Shown here one piece after another: positions 44,644 to 52,085 of a DNA stretch of 64,000 nucleotides. The DNA is from Thiocapsa bogorovii (GTDB lineage: Bacteria; Pseudomonadota; Gammaproteobacteria; Chromatiales; Chromatiaceae): contig NZ_CP089309.1 in assembly GCF_021228795.1 (NCBI RefSeq), positions 2,790,001 through 2,854,000 on the forward strand. Direction: 5' to 3'. The notes below the pieces were generated by a model that saw nothing but the letters and a program-made list of their open reading frames with translations, ran no database searches and was not told the DNA's origin. A program made the translations under genes and the position numbers. Positions within the stretch are counted from its first letter, which is position 1. The number at the start of each line of letters is the position of its first letter.

Positions 44644-45687
44644 CTAGCCGAACTCGGCCTTCGGCTCGCGCTCGAGCAGGGCGCGGGTTGCGCTCTCGGG
44701 CGAGGCACCTTCGTAGAGCACTCGGTAGACCTGCTCGCTGATCGGCATATCGATGCCCAAGCGTGATGCGAGCCGATGCATGGCAAGCGCGGTCACGACG
44801 CCTTCGACCTCTTGACCGATGTTGGCCTGTGCGTCCTTCAGACTCGCCCCGGCCGCGAGCGCAAGGCCCATTCGCCGGTTCCTGGACTGATTGTCCGTGC
44901 AGGTCAGGACCAGGTCGCCGATGCCGGCGAGACCCATGAAGGTCTCCTTGCGTCCGCCCAAGGCGGTACCGATGCGAATTAACTCGGCGAGACCGCGCGT
45001 GATGAGCGCAGCGCGGGTATTCGCACCGAACCCGAGACCATCGGCGATCCCGGTGGCGATCGCGAGGACATTCTTCGCGGCTCCGCAGACCTCGACACCG
45101 ACCATGTCCGAGCTGGTGTAGGCGCGAAAGCGATCCCCGTGAAGTCGCAGCGCAACCTGCTCCGCGAACGCGACGTCGGCCGAGGCGACCGTTACGGCAG
45201 TCGGGAGACCGTGCGCCACTTCCTGAGCAAAGCTGGGGCCGGACACGACCGCGAGTGACCGGGCGCCGAGACTCTCCTGTGCCACAGCGTGGAGCAACTC
45301 CCCGGTTGCGGGGTCCAGACCCTTGGTCGCCCAAGCGACGCCCATGGTTTCGGGCAGTCGTCGCGCGGTATTCTCCACCACTCGTCGGAAGGCGTGGCTC
45401 GGGACGACGATCAGGCAGTCGGTCGCCCCGCCAAGTGCCTCGTCCAGGGAGGCTGTCGCGGCCAAGCCCCTAGGGAGGGGAACTCCCGGCAGGAAGAGAC
45501 GATTCTCGCCGTCGCGACTAAGCGCCTCGATCTGCTCGACCTCATGACCCCACAGCCGCACGCGGTGCCCGTTGCGGCACAACAGGATGGCGAGTGCAGT
45601 TCCCCAGGACCCGGCACCCAGGACCGCAATGATTGCGCCCGAGGAATCTGGCTGGACGGACTCGGTCCGCGCGGAATCGCCCGACAT
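44644..45687 (-). CDS. gpsA: Glycerol-3-phosphate dehydrogenase [NAD(P)+]
   Basis: Supplies sn-glycerol-3-phosphate for phospholipids from dihydroxyacetone phosphate. 347 residues from the ATG at 45687 (a TTG 12 bp upstream overlaps secB). NAD-binding GAGSWGTALA near the start, ATKGL, GPSFAQEV and the catalytic GVEVCGAAKNVLAIA (K in AAKN). Last gene of the arsR-rhodanese-secB-gpsA row. Confidence 0.96.
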   Translation of the reverse strand: MSGDSARTESVQPDSSGAIIAVLGAGSWGTALAILLCRNGHRVRLWGHEVEQIEALSRDGENRLFLPGVPLPRGLAATASLDEALGGATDCLIVVPSHAFRRVVENTARRLPETMGVAWATKGLDPATGELLHAVAQESLGARSLAVVSGPSFAQEVAHGLPTAVTVASADVAFAEQVALRLHGDRFRAYTSSDMVGVEVCGAAKNVLAIATGIADGLGFGANTRAALITRGLAELIRIGTALGGRKETFMGLAGIGDLVLTCTDNQSRNRRMGLALAAGASLKDAQANIGQEVEGVVTALAMHRLASRLGIDMPISEQVYRVLYEGASPESATRALLEREPKAEFG

Positions 45688-45695
45688 ACTTCCGC

Positions 45696-46196
45696 TCAAT
45701 GCTGGCTCGGCGGTTCTGCCGCGTCGCCCTTGGCGCGCTGCATCGCCTCTTGCTGATGCTGCGCGAACAGGGCATCGAAATTGACATGTTGCAGAACGAG
45801 TTGCGGAAAGCTCCCTTTGGAGACCAGATCGGAGACGACCTCGCGGGCGTAGGGGAAGAGCAGGTTGGGGCAGTAGGCGCCGACCATCGCGCCCATCTCC
45901 TGCTCGCCGAAGCCACTGATCCCGAAGATACCCGCTTGCTGCACCTCGACGATAAAGGCCGTCTTGTCCCCGAGCTGCGCCGTCACGGTAACCGAGAGCA
46001 CGACCTCGTAAAGGTCATCCTGGATGCGATTGACCTTGGTACTGACGTTGAGCTCATGTTTGGGCTTCCATTCGCCGCGGAAGATGTCCGGTGCGTTGGG
46101 AGATTCAAACGAGGCGTCTTTGACATAGACACGCTGGACGGAGAACTGTCGCTCCGGCTGGGTACGGGGTTCGTTGCTTTGCGCGTTCTCGGCCAT
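45696..46196 (-). CDS. secB: Protein-export chaperone SecB
   Basis: Tetrameric cytoplasmic chaperone holding preproteins unfolded for SecA. 166 residues; QRVYVKDASFESPNAPDIF and the ANLLFPYAREVVSDL-like segment (CPNLLFPYAREVVSDLV) are conserved. grxC, its frequent upstream neighbour, is absent here; the membrane rhodanese is 91 bp upstream. Confidence 0.97.
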   Translation of the reverse strand: MAENAQSNEPRTQPERQFSVQRVYVKDASFESPNAPDIFRGEWKPKHELNVSTKVNRIQDDLYEVVLSVTVTAQLGDKTAFIVEVQQAGIFGISGFGEQEMGAMVGAYCPNLLFPYAREVVSDLVSKGSFPQLVLQHVNFDALFAQHQQEAMQRAKGDAAEPPSQH

Positions 46197-46287
46197 GTTG
46201 CGGTTCCTTATCGAAGACTGGATCGAAGATCGTGTAAGAGGATGGGTAGAGTCACCGTCGAATCCGCCATCGGGATCGACGTGCGCT

Positions 46288-46716
46288 TCAGCGTTTCTTG
46301 CGCGTGAGCGGGAGGCTGGCGGCTTCCCATGCCATGATGCCGCCGTGCAGGTTGAAGACCTGCTCGAACCCTTCCTTTCGCAGCTGGCTGCAGGCCATTG
46401 ACGACTGGGCGCCGGATCGGCAGCTGACGATGATGGGCTTGGCCTTGTGCTTCTTCAGTGTGGCGATCTGATTCTTGAATCCGTTCATCGGCACGTTGAT
46501 GGCATTGATGATATGCCCCTTTGCAAAATCGGCCGCGGGGCGAACATCGACCACCACCGCATCCTGATGGTTGATCATCTCGGTCGCGGCCAAGGGCTCG
46601 ACGCTCCCTTTACTGCCCACGATGATGTTGTAGGCGAGTAACCCCGAGATGACGATCAACGCCACGAAGAGGTACCAGTGGTTTCCCACGAATTCCATGA
46701 TTTGGTCTAGCAGCAT
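46288..46716 (-). CDS. Membrane-anchored rhodanese-like sulfurtransferase (YibN type)
   Basis: 142 residues. One N-terminal membrane helix (about 14-33), then a cytoplasmic rhodanese domain with VVVDVRPAADFAKGHI and the active-site Cys99 in SCRSGAQS. It could carry persulfide sulfur; in E. coli the yibN gene also sits near secB. Start at 46716; an ATG at 46698 is possible. Own promoter at 46839-46867. Confidence 0.9.
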   Translation of the reverse strand: MLLDQIMEFVGNHWYLFVALIVISGLLAYNIIVGSKGSVEPLAATEMINHQDAVVVDVRPAADFAKGHIINAINVPMNGFKNQIATLKKHKAKPIIVSCRSGAQSSMACSQLRKEGFEQVFNLHGGIMAWEAASLPLTRKKR

Positions 46717-46838
46717 CGCTCTGCGATCTCGTTGAATGGGCGAGAGTTCACGGACGGCGCGGCCGACGCCTCGACCATGAGCCGAGCGCATCGAGACTGC
46801 AGTTGCCCGCGGTTGCCCTGGATGACTTAAGGTGGCGA

Positions 46839-46867
46839 AGTATAAGGAGGAGGGACGCGGGCGTCAT
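46839..46867 (-). promoter_or_regulatory. Promoter of the rhodanese-secB-gpsA row
   Basis: On the minus strand ATGACG (46862-46867), a 17-bp spacer and TATACT (46839-46844), directly after the arsR stop. Suggests that rhodanese, secB and gpsA can be transcribed apart from arsR. Confidence 0.5.
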
Positions 46868-46883
46868 CCCGCACCGTCTCGCT

Positions 46884-47252
46884 TCAGTGCGCGTGCTGGC
46901 AGAAGACCTCGCGCATCATCCCGATCAACTGGAGTGTCCTTCCGTCGCTGACCCGGTAATACACGCGGTTCGCATCCTTGCGCGAAGCGAGAATGCCCTT
47001 GTCGCGAAGAATCGCCAGGTGCTGAGAGATGTTGCTCTGGGAGGTCCCCACGTGGTCCACGATCTCCTGGACACTGACCTCTCGGTCGCCCAAGGTGCAC
47101 AGGATCTTCAGGCGCAAGGGGTGCGACATGGCTTTCAGCGACCGGGAGGCGCGCTCGATGTCGGCATCGTCCGCGAACAGGTCGATCTCCTCGCGTTCGT
47201 CGACCGGGTCGTTCAGGACCGGGCGGGAAGGCTGGCTCAAATTGCTCACCAT
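46884..47252 (-). CDS. ArsR-family regulator, possible persulfide sensor (SqrR/BigR type)
   Basis: 122-residue winged-helix repressor: LKAMSHPLRLKILCTLGDRE, SQSNISQHLAILRDKGIL recognition helix, and a beta-wing with RVYYRVSD. The metal-binding ELCVCDL motif of arsenic sensors is missing (REVSVQEIV instead). Two cysteines, Cys52 (KILCTLG) and Cys118 (EVFCQH), occupy the positions of the reactive pair in SqrR, BigR and YgaV, which form a polysulfide bridge. Start at 47252 with AGGA upstream; two earlier in-frame codons are possible. Next to a rhodanese. Confidence 0.85.
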   Translation of the reverse strand: MVSNLSQPSRPVLNDPVDEREEIDLFADDADIERASRSLKAMSHPLRLKILCTLGDREVSVQEIVDHVGTSQSNISQHLAILRDKGILASRKDANRVYYRVSDGRTLQLIGMMREVFCQHAH

Positions 47253-47270
47253 CGGATCCTGTCTCATCAA

Positions 47271-47291
47271 TTATTAACAATACAATAATAA
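47271..47291. promoter_or_regulatory. AT-rich inverted repeat upstream of arsR, possible operator
   Basis: TTATTA (47271-47276) and TAATAA (47286-47291) with a 9-bp spacer, 19 bp before the arsR start, in an AT-only patch that contrasts with the GC-rich surroundings. Autoregulation is common in the ArsR family. Confidence 0.4.
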
Positions 47292-47442
47292 ACTTTTTCC
47301 GGCGGAGTGCGAAGTGGATGTCGGTCGCCGCCGGTGCCCCGGGGCCGTCGGAAGACGCCGGTCATGCTCCTGAAAAGAGAGAATCCGGAGCCTCCGCCCG
47401 CCGGTCGTCTCCTCGCCTTCCGATCACGCCTTAGACGACGCG

Positions 47443-47448
47443 TATAAT
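47443..47448 (+). promoter_or_regulatory. Candidate -10 box for envC
   Basis: A perfect TATAAT 38 bp before the GTG at 47487, without a clear -35 box. It favours the GTG as the real start. Confidence 0.4.
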
Positions 47449-47486
47449 CCAGCGACCGATTCGCATCAGGACCCCCCTCGACCGCT

Positions 47487-48788
47487 GTGCCCAGGACCGT
47501 CGCAACAGGACATCGCGAGTGGTTTTGCCGCCGCGAGCATGATGACAGGCGTGACCGAGCGCTCGACCGGTTCGGGCGTCCCCTGGCGTGCCTCGTTTTG
47601 GCGTGCGCCTTGGCGACGCCGACGGCTGCGCTGGAGACGGCGTCCGACGACACCTTCGAGACGCGCGCGAACGACCTTCAGGAGATCCAACGACAGGTCG
47701 AGTCGATCGGTCGGGAGCTCATCGAGCAGCACGCGGACCGTCGAGCCTTGATCGCGGAGCTCGAGGTGCGGGAGCGGGAGGTGGCCGAGGCGGCCGTCGC
47801 CGGCAGAGAATTGGCGCGAGCCGTTGCCGAGCAAACCCGGGTCGCGGAGGCGTTGCGGGTGCGTCATCTCGAAGAGCACGCTGCGCTTGAGCAGGAGCTC
47901 GCACTCTGGGCGGACCTGGTGCGCACCGCTTACGTTATGGGGCGGGCCGACCGCTTACGCTTAATCTTAAATCAAGAAGATACTGCCCAAGCAAGTCGGA
48001 TTCTTTCCTATTTCGCGTACTTGAACAGAGAGCAGCTTCGTCGAATCACGGCCATTCAAACGCGCGTCGAGCGCCTCACCCGATTGGCCCATGACGCCGA
48101 GCGCGAGGCCGAGCGCCTGATCGAGCTGGCTCGCCGCCAGGAGGCGGCGCGGCTTCGCTTGGAGGCCGCGCGCGAGGAACGCGCCGCCGTCCTCAGCCGG
48201 TTGGACGCGAGCATCGCCAGCCAGACAGATAATCTCGAGGTCCTCGAGCGGGATTCCGAGGCGCTGCGTCTCTTGGTAGAGCACCTGCGTCAGCGCGCTC
48301 AGATCCGTGCCGAGCTCGACATTCGGCGCGAACCCTTCCCCGAACGCCGAGGGCGCTTGACATGGCCGCTGCTGCACGGGGAGATCCTCGCCGAGTTTGG
48401 AACCCTCAAGCCCGACTCCGAGCTGCGCTGGGACGGCGTGCTCCTGGCGGCGCGACAAGGCGAGGAGGTGCGCGCCGTGCATGACGGGCGGGTCGTCTAT
48501 GCCGACTGGATGCGCGGGTTCGGATTGCTCATGGTGATCGACCACGGCGAAGGTTACATGTCGATCTACGGGCACAACGAGGCGCTTCTGAAGGAGACGG
48601 GCGAATGGGTGGCTACCGACGAAGTCATTGCCTTGAGCGGCGACAGCGGAGGTCGCGCAGAGCCGGTGCTCTACTTTGCCATCCGTCACAATGGCAAGCC
48701 GCAGGATCCGTCCGACTGGTGCGGCGCGGGGCAGCGGCAGGAATCTCTCTCGGATGCGGGCTCTGGTGAACGGGGCGAACGATCTTGA
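47487..48788 (+). CDS. envC: Murein hydrolase activator EnvC family protein
   Basis: 433 residues. Signal peptide after a long basic N-terminus (hydrophobic part about 32-48), coiled coil (about 55-285, rich in Glu, Arg, Ala, Leu) and a C-terminal LytM/M23 domain. The catalytic metal ligands are missing: RWDG replaces HxGxD and LYFAIRHN replaces the HxH region, as in EnvC, which activates amidases instead of cutting murein. Start is a GTG; no better in-frame codon precedes the hydrophobic segment. Confidence 0.85.
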   Translation: MPRTVATGHREWFCRREHDDRRDRALDRFGRPLACLVLACALATPTAALETASDDTFETRANDLQEIQRQVESIGRELIEQHADRRALIAELEVREREVAEAAVAGRELARAVAEQTRVAEALRVRHLEEHAALEQELALWADLVRTAYVMGRADRLRLILNQEDTAQASRILSYFAYLNREQLRRITAIQTRVERLTRLAHDAEREAERLIELARRQEAARLRLEAAREERAAVLSRLDASIASQTDNLEVLERDSEALRLLVEHLRQRAQIRAELDIRREPFPERRGRLTWPLLHGEILAEFGTLKPDSELRWDGVLLAARQGEEVRAVHDGRVVYADWMRGFGLLMVIDHGEGYMSIYGHNEALLKETGEWVATDEVIALSGDSGGRAEPVLYFAIRHNGKPQDPSDWCGAGQRQESLSDAGSGERGERS

Positions 48789-49014
48789 CCGGCGACGGGA
48801 ACGCGTCGGCGCAGAACCGATCAAACCGCAAGTTATATTGCCCTTCGGCGCTGTCGCCTGCTCCCCGACGTCCGGATCGACATCGGTTCCGCCTGACGAA
48901 AGCAGCGAAAACATGCGATGCTAGCCCATCCTCCCGCAAGCGCGGGTCGGATGTGCACGGCCTTGCTCCGCAAGGTGCGCCGAGTGGCGCGCCGATCCCA
49001 ACCGACGTGATTCC

Positions 49015-50373
49015 ATGATGCATGCCATGACCCGACGCCTATCCTTCGCCTCGACCTTGATCCTCGGAATTTGTCTCGTCTGGCCGAGCGCGCGAGGCGA
49101 TCGCGCCTTCGCCGAAACGGTCGAACACCCGGATATTCCCGAAACCGCACCGATGCCGGCCGAAACCGAGAGCGCACTCCCGCTGCGCGATCTTCGAACC
49201 TTTGCGGAGGTCTTCGGGCGAATCAAGGAGGAATACGTCGAGGGCGTCGAGGACAAGTCCCTTCTCGAAGGCGCGATCCGCGGCATGCTTGCGGGTCTCG
49301 ACCCCCATTCGGCGTATCTCGACAACGAGGAGTTCGAGGAGCTGCAGGTCGGCACCCGGGGAGAGTTCGGCGGTCTGGGGATCGAGGTCGGAATGGAAGA
49401 CGGTTTCGTCAAGGTGATCGCGCCCATCGACGACACTCCGGCTCAACGCGCGGGTCTGCAATCGGGCGATACGATCGTGCGCATCGATCAAAAGCCGGTG
49501 AAGGGGATGAGCTTGAACGATGCGGTGACTTTGATGCGGGGCGAGCCCGGCACGAGCATCGCGCTCACGATCGTGCGTTCCGGCGACGAGCGCCCATTCG
49601 ACGTGACGATCGAGCGGGCGATCATTCAGGTCGCGAGCGTGCGCAGCCGCACCTTGGAGCCCGGCTTTGGTTACATCCGCGTCTCGCACTTTCAATCGCG
49701 CACGACCGAGGATGTCCTGGCCGCGGTGGACACGCTCAAGGCAGCCAACAACGGCACTCTGCAGGGTCTCGTGCTCGATCTGCGCAACAACCCCGGTGGA
49801 GTGCTCAACAGCGCGGTCGGGGTGAGCGACGCCTTCCTCACGGAGGGCCTCATCGTCTATACCAAGGGTCGGCAGGACGACAGCAAGCTCCAGTTCCAGG
49901 CCGGACCGGATGATGTCCTGTCCGGTGCCCCGATCGTGGTTCTCGTCAACGGCGGCAGCGCATCGGCTTCGGAGATCGTTGCCGGTGCCCTGCAAGACCA
50001 CAAACGGGCCATCGTCATGGGCAACCAGACCTTCGGCAAAGGCTCCGTTCAGACCATCGTGCCGATCGACGACACAACTGCCCTCAAGCTTACGACCGCG
50101 CGCTACTTCACGCCCTCCGGGCGTTCGATTCAGGCCCAGGGCATCACCCCCGACATCGAGCTCGAGCGCGGGGAGTTTAAACCTCTGGCGTCGAACGGGG
50201 TGGAGGATCTCAAGGAGTCCGATCTGGTCCGTCACCTCGAGGACGAGGCCCCGGAGTCGGCATCCGAGGACGATGCGGGGGAGGGGTCGCTTGTCGCAGA
50301 GGACTTCCAACTGGCAGAAGCCCTCAACGTTCTAAAAGCGCTTAACATTTTTGGACAACTCGGTACGCCCTAG
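49015..50373 (+). CDS. ctpA: Carboxyl-terminal processing protease (S41 family)
   Basis: 452-residue periplasmic serine protease. Signal peptide to about residue 35, N-terminal helical region, PDZ domain (about 105-190) and a catalytic core with the Ser-Lys dyad: serine in GGSASASE near 312-320 and lysine in TFGKGSVQ near 343. An acidic C-terminal tail follows. Usual partner of EnvC in this gene order. Three in-frame ATGs (49015, 49018, 49027) compete as start. Confidence 0.94.
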   Translation: MMHAMTRRLSFASTLILGICLVWPSARGDRAFAETVEHPDIPETAPMPAETESALPLRDLRTFAEVFGRIKEEYVEGVEDKSLLEGAIRGMLAGLDPHSAYLDNEEFEELQVGTRGEFGGLGIEVGMEDGFVKVIAPIDDTPAQRAGLQSGDTIVRIDQKPVKGMSLNDAVTLMRGEPGTSIALTIVRSGDERPFDVTIERAIIQVASVRSRTLEPGFGYIRVSHFQSRTTEDVLAAVDTLKAANNGTLQGLVLDLRNNPGGVLNSAVGVSDAFLTEGLIVYTKGRQDDSKLQFQAGPDDVLSGAPIVVLVNGGSASASEIVAGALQDHKRAIVMGNQTFGKGSVQTIVPIDDTTALKLTTARYFTPSGRSIQAQGITPDIELERGEFKPLASNGVEDLKESDLVRHLEDEAPESASEDDAGEGSLVAEDFQLAEALNVLKALNIFGQLGTP

Positions 50374-50429
50374 TCGGTGTGTTCGAGTGACGTCCGCGGA
50401 GGCGCTCTCTCTCAACATCGGAGTCGATC

Positions 50430-50984
50430 ATGCCAAGCGTACTCGTCCCCCTGGCTCAGGGATGCGAAGAGCTCGAGGCCGTCACGATCATCGACCTGTT
50501 GCGCCGCGCCGCAATCGATGTCGTCACGGCCGGGCTCGATCATCGGCCGATCAGAGCGAGCCGAGGAACCCTGTTGATTGCGGATACCCGGCTCGAGGAC
50601 GTCACCTGGCGAACCTTCGATATGATCGTGCTGCCGGGCGGACAGCCCGGAGCCGACCATCTCGCCGCGGATCCGCGCATCATCGCCTTGCTTCGCAGTC
50701 AGCATGCAGCGGGGCGCTATCTCGCGGCAATCTGCGCCGCCCCCAAGGTTCTTGCCGGTGCCGGGTTGCTCGACGGGCGATCGGCGACCGCCTACCCGGG
50801 GTCGGTCGATCCTGCGGCCTATCCGAGGGTCAAGTTGACCGACGCGGCGGTCGTTGTCGACTCAACCCTCGTCACCTCGCGCGGCCCCGGCACGGCCATG
50901 GATTTCGCGCTGCAATTGATCGCGCTCTTGCTCGGGCCCGAATCGCGCGACCAGGTCGAACGCGGACTGGTTCGAACACTCTGA
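50430..50984 (+). CDS. DJ-1/PfpI family protein (YajL-like)
   Basis: 184 residues; nucleophile-elbow cysteine Cys102 in AAICAAPKVL, N-terminal glutamate in GCEELEAVTIIDLLRRA, and TSRGPGTAMDFAL near the C-terminus, the pattern of the YajL/DJ-1 branch rather than PfpI proteases. Likely a stress-protective protein acting on oxidised or glycated targets; that function is debated. Confidence 0.88.
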   Translation: MPSVLVPLAQGCEELEAVTIIDLLRRAAIDVVTAGLDHRPIRASRGTLLIADTRLEDVTWRTFDMIVLPGGQPGADHLAADPRIIALLRSQHAAGRYLAAICAAPKVLAGAGLLDGRSATAYPGSVDPAAYPRVKLTDAAVVVDSTLVTSRGPGTAMDFALQLIALLLGPESRDQVERGLVRTL

Positions 50985-51038
50985 CGGAAGAACGAAGACG
51001 CCGGCCCGGATTCCCGTGAGCCCAGGACATCAAGGATC

Positions 51039-52085
51039 ATGCCCCTCGACACGCCGATTTCGGCTGCTGCAGCCATCGCCTCGTTGTTGTTGAGCGTGTC
51101 GGCAACCCGCTGGCTGGCCTCCCACGGAGCCTCCGGGCGTGGACCGCTCGATTATCCCAATGCGCGCTCGCTGCACAGCACGCCCGTGCCCCGCAGCGGC
51201 GGTCTCGCGGTCCTGCTCGGCGTGGTTGCGCCGCTCGCGGTCTTGACCGCCTCGGGGATCTTCGCCCCCGAGTTGGGCTGGATTGCCGCAGCCGTGCTAC
51301 CGGTCGCGGGGATCGCCTTCCTCGACGACCTCGGGGAGGTCTCGCGCCGTCTCAGGCTCGTCGCCCAACTCGGCGCGGCTTTGCTGTTGATCGGCGGGGG
51401 GCTGCGCTGGGCTGTTCTGGATCTGCCGGGATCGGGCGTGGTCTTTCCGGGTTGGGTTGCCGTCGTGTTGACCCTCGTCTACGTCGTTTGGCTCATCAAT
51501 CTCTACAACTTCATGGACGGGATGGACGGATTCGCCGCAGGGATGGCCCTGTTCGGATTCTCCGCATTGGCGATCCTCGGCTGGTCAGGAGGCGAAACGC
51601 TCTTCGCGCTCGCTTCGGCCTGCGTCGCCGCGGCGAGCGCGGGGTTTCTGAGCGGTAACTTTCCGCCCGCCCGCATCTTTCTCGGTGACGCGGGTTCATC
51701 AAGTCTAGGCTTGTTCGTGGCGGCCTTCTCGCTCTGGGGCGCCCATCTCGGACTCTTTCCGCTTTGGAGCGCCTGGCTCGCCTTCTCGCCATTCATCCTG
51801 GACGCGACCTGGACCCTGCTGGCCCGTTTGGCGCGGCGCGAGCGCATCTGGGAACCGCATCGGCAACATCACTACCAGCGATTGGTGCTGGCTGGATGGA
51901 GCCATCGTCGAACCCTGCTGCACGCCTATCCGGTGATGGCTGCGGCGGCCGCGTGCGCGGTGGCCTCTCCACGTCTACCGCCCCACGAACAGTGGCTGTT
52001 GATCGGGGCTTGGGCGATGATTTATGCCATGATCCATTTGAAGGTACGCCTGGTCGAGCGCGCCGCCTCGACGGAGCCGTCATGA
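51039..52085 (+). CDS. Polyprenyl-phosphate sugar-1-phosphate transferase (WbpL/WecA-like)
   Basis: Loads the first sugar-phosphate on undecaprenyl phosphate to start a surface polysaccharide. 348 residues with about ten membrane helices; catalytic motifs LDDLGEVS (near 97), NFMDGMDGF (near 157), FLGDAGSSSLG (near 208) and a basic HRQHHYQRL loop. It overlaps the next gene by ATGA. The sugar is probably an N-acetylated 6-deoxy sugar made by the WbpM-type partner. Confidence 0.88.
   Translation: MPLDTPISAAAAIASLLLSVSATRWLASHGASGRGPLDYPNARSLHSTPVPRSGGLAVLLGVVAPLAVLTASGIFAPELGWIAAAVLPVAGIAFLDDLGEVSRRLRLVAQLGAALLLIGGGLRWAVLDLPGSGVVFPGWVAVVLTLVYVVWLINLYNFMDGMDGFAAGMALFGFSALAILGWSGGETLFALASACVAAASAGFLSGNFPPARIFLGDAGSSSLGLFVAAFSLWGAHLGLFPLWSAWLAFSPFILDATWTLLARLARRERIWEPHRQHHYQRLVLAGWSHRRTLLHAYPVMAAAAACAVASPRLPPHEQWLLIGAWAMIYAMIHLKVRLVERAASTEPS

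Noticed and set aside
48931-48975. Two small hairpins (CCCGC/GCGGG and CCTTGC/GCAAGG) in the envC-ctpA gap as terminators
   Set aside because: Stems of 5-6 bp without T-runs; genes on both sides are in the same direction.
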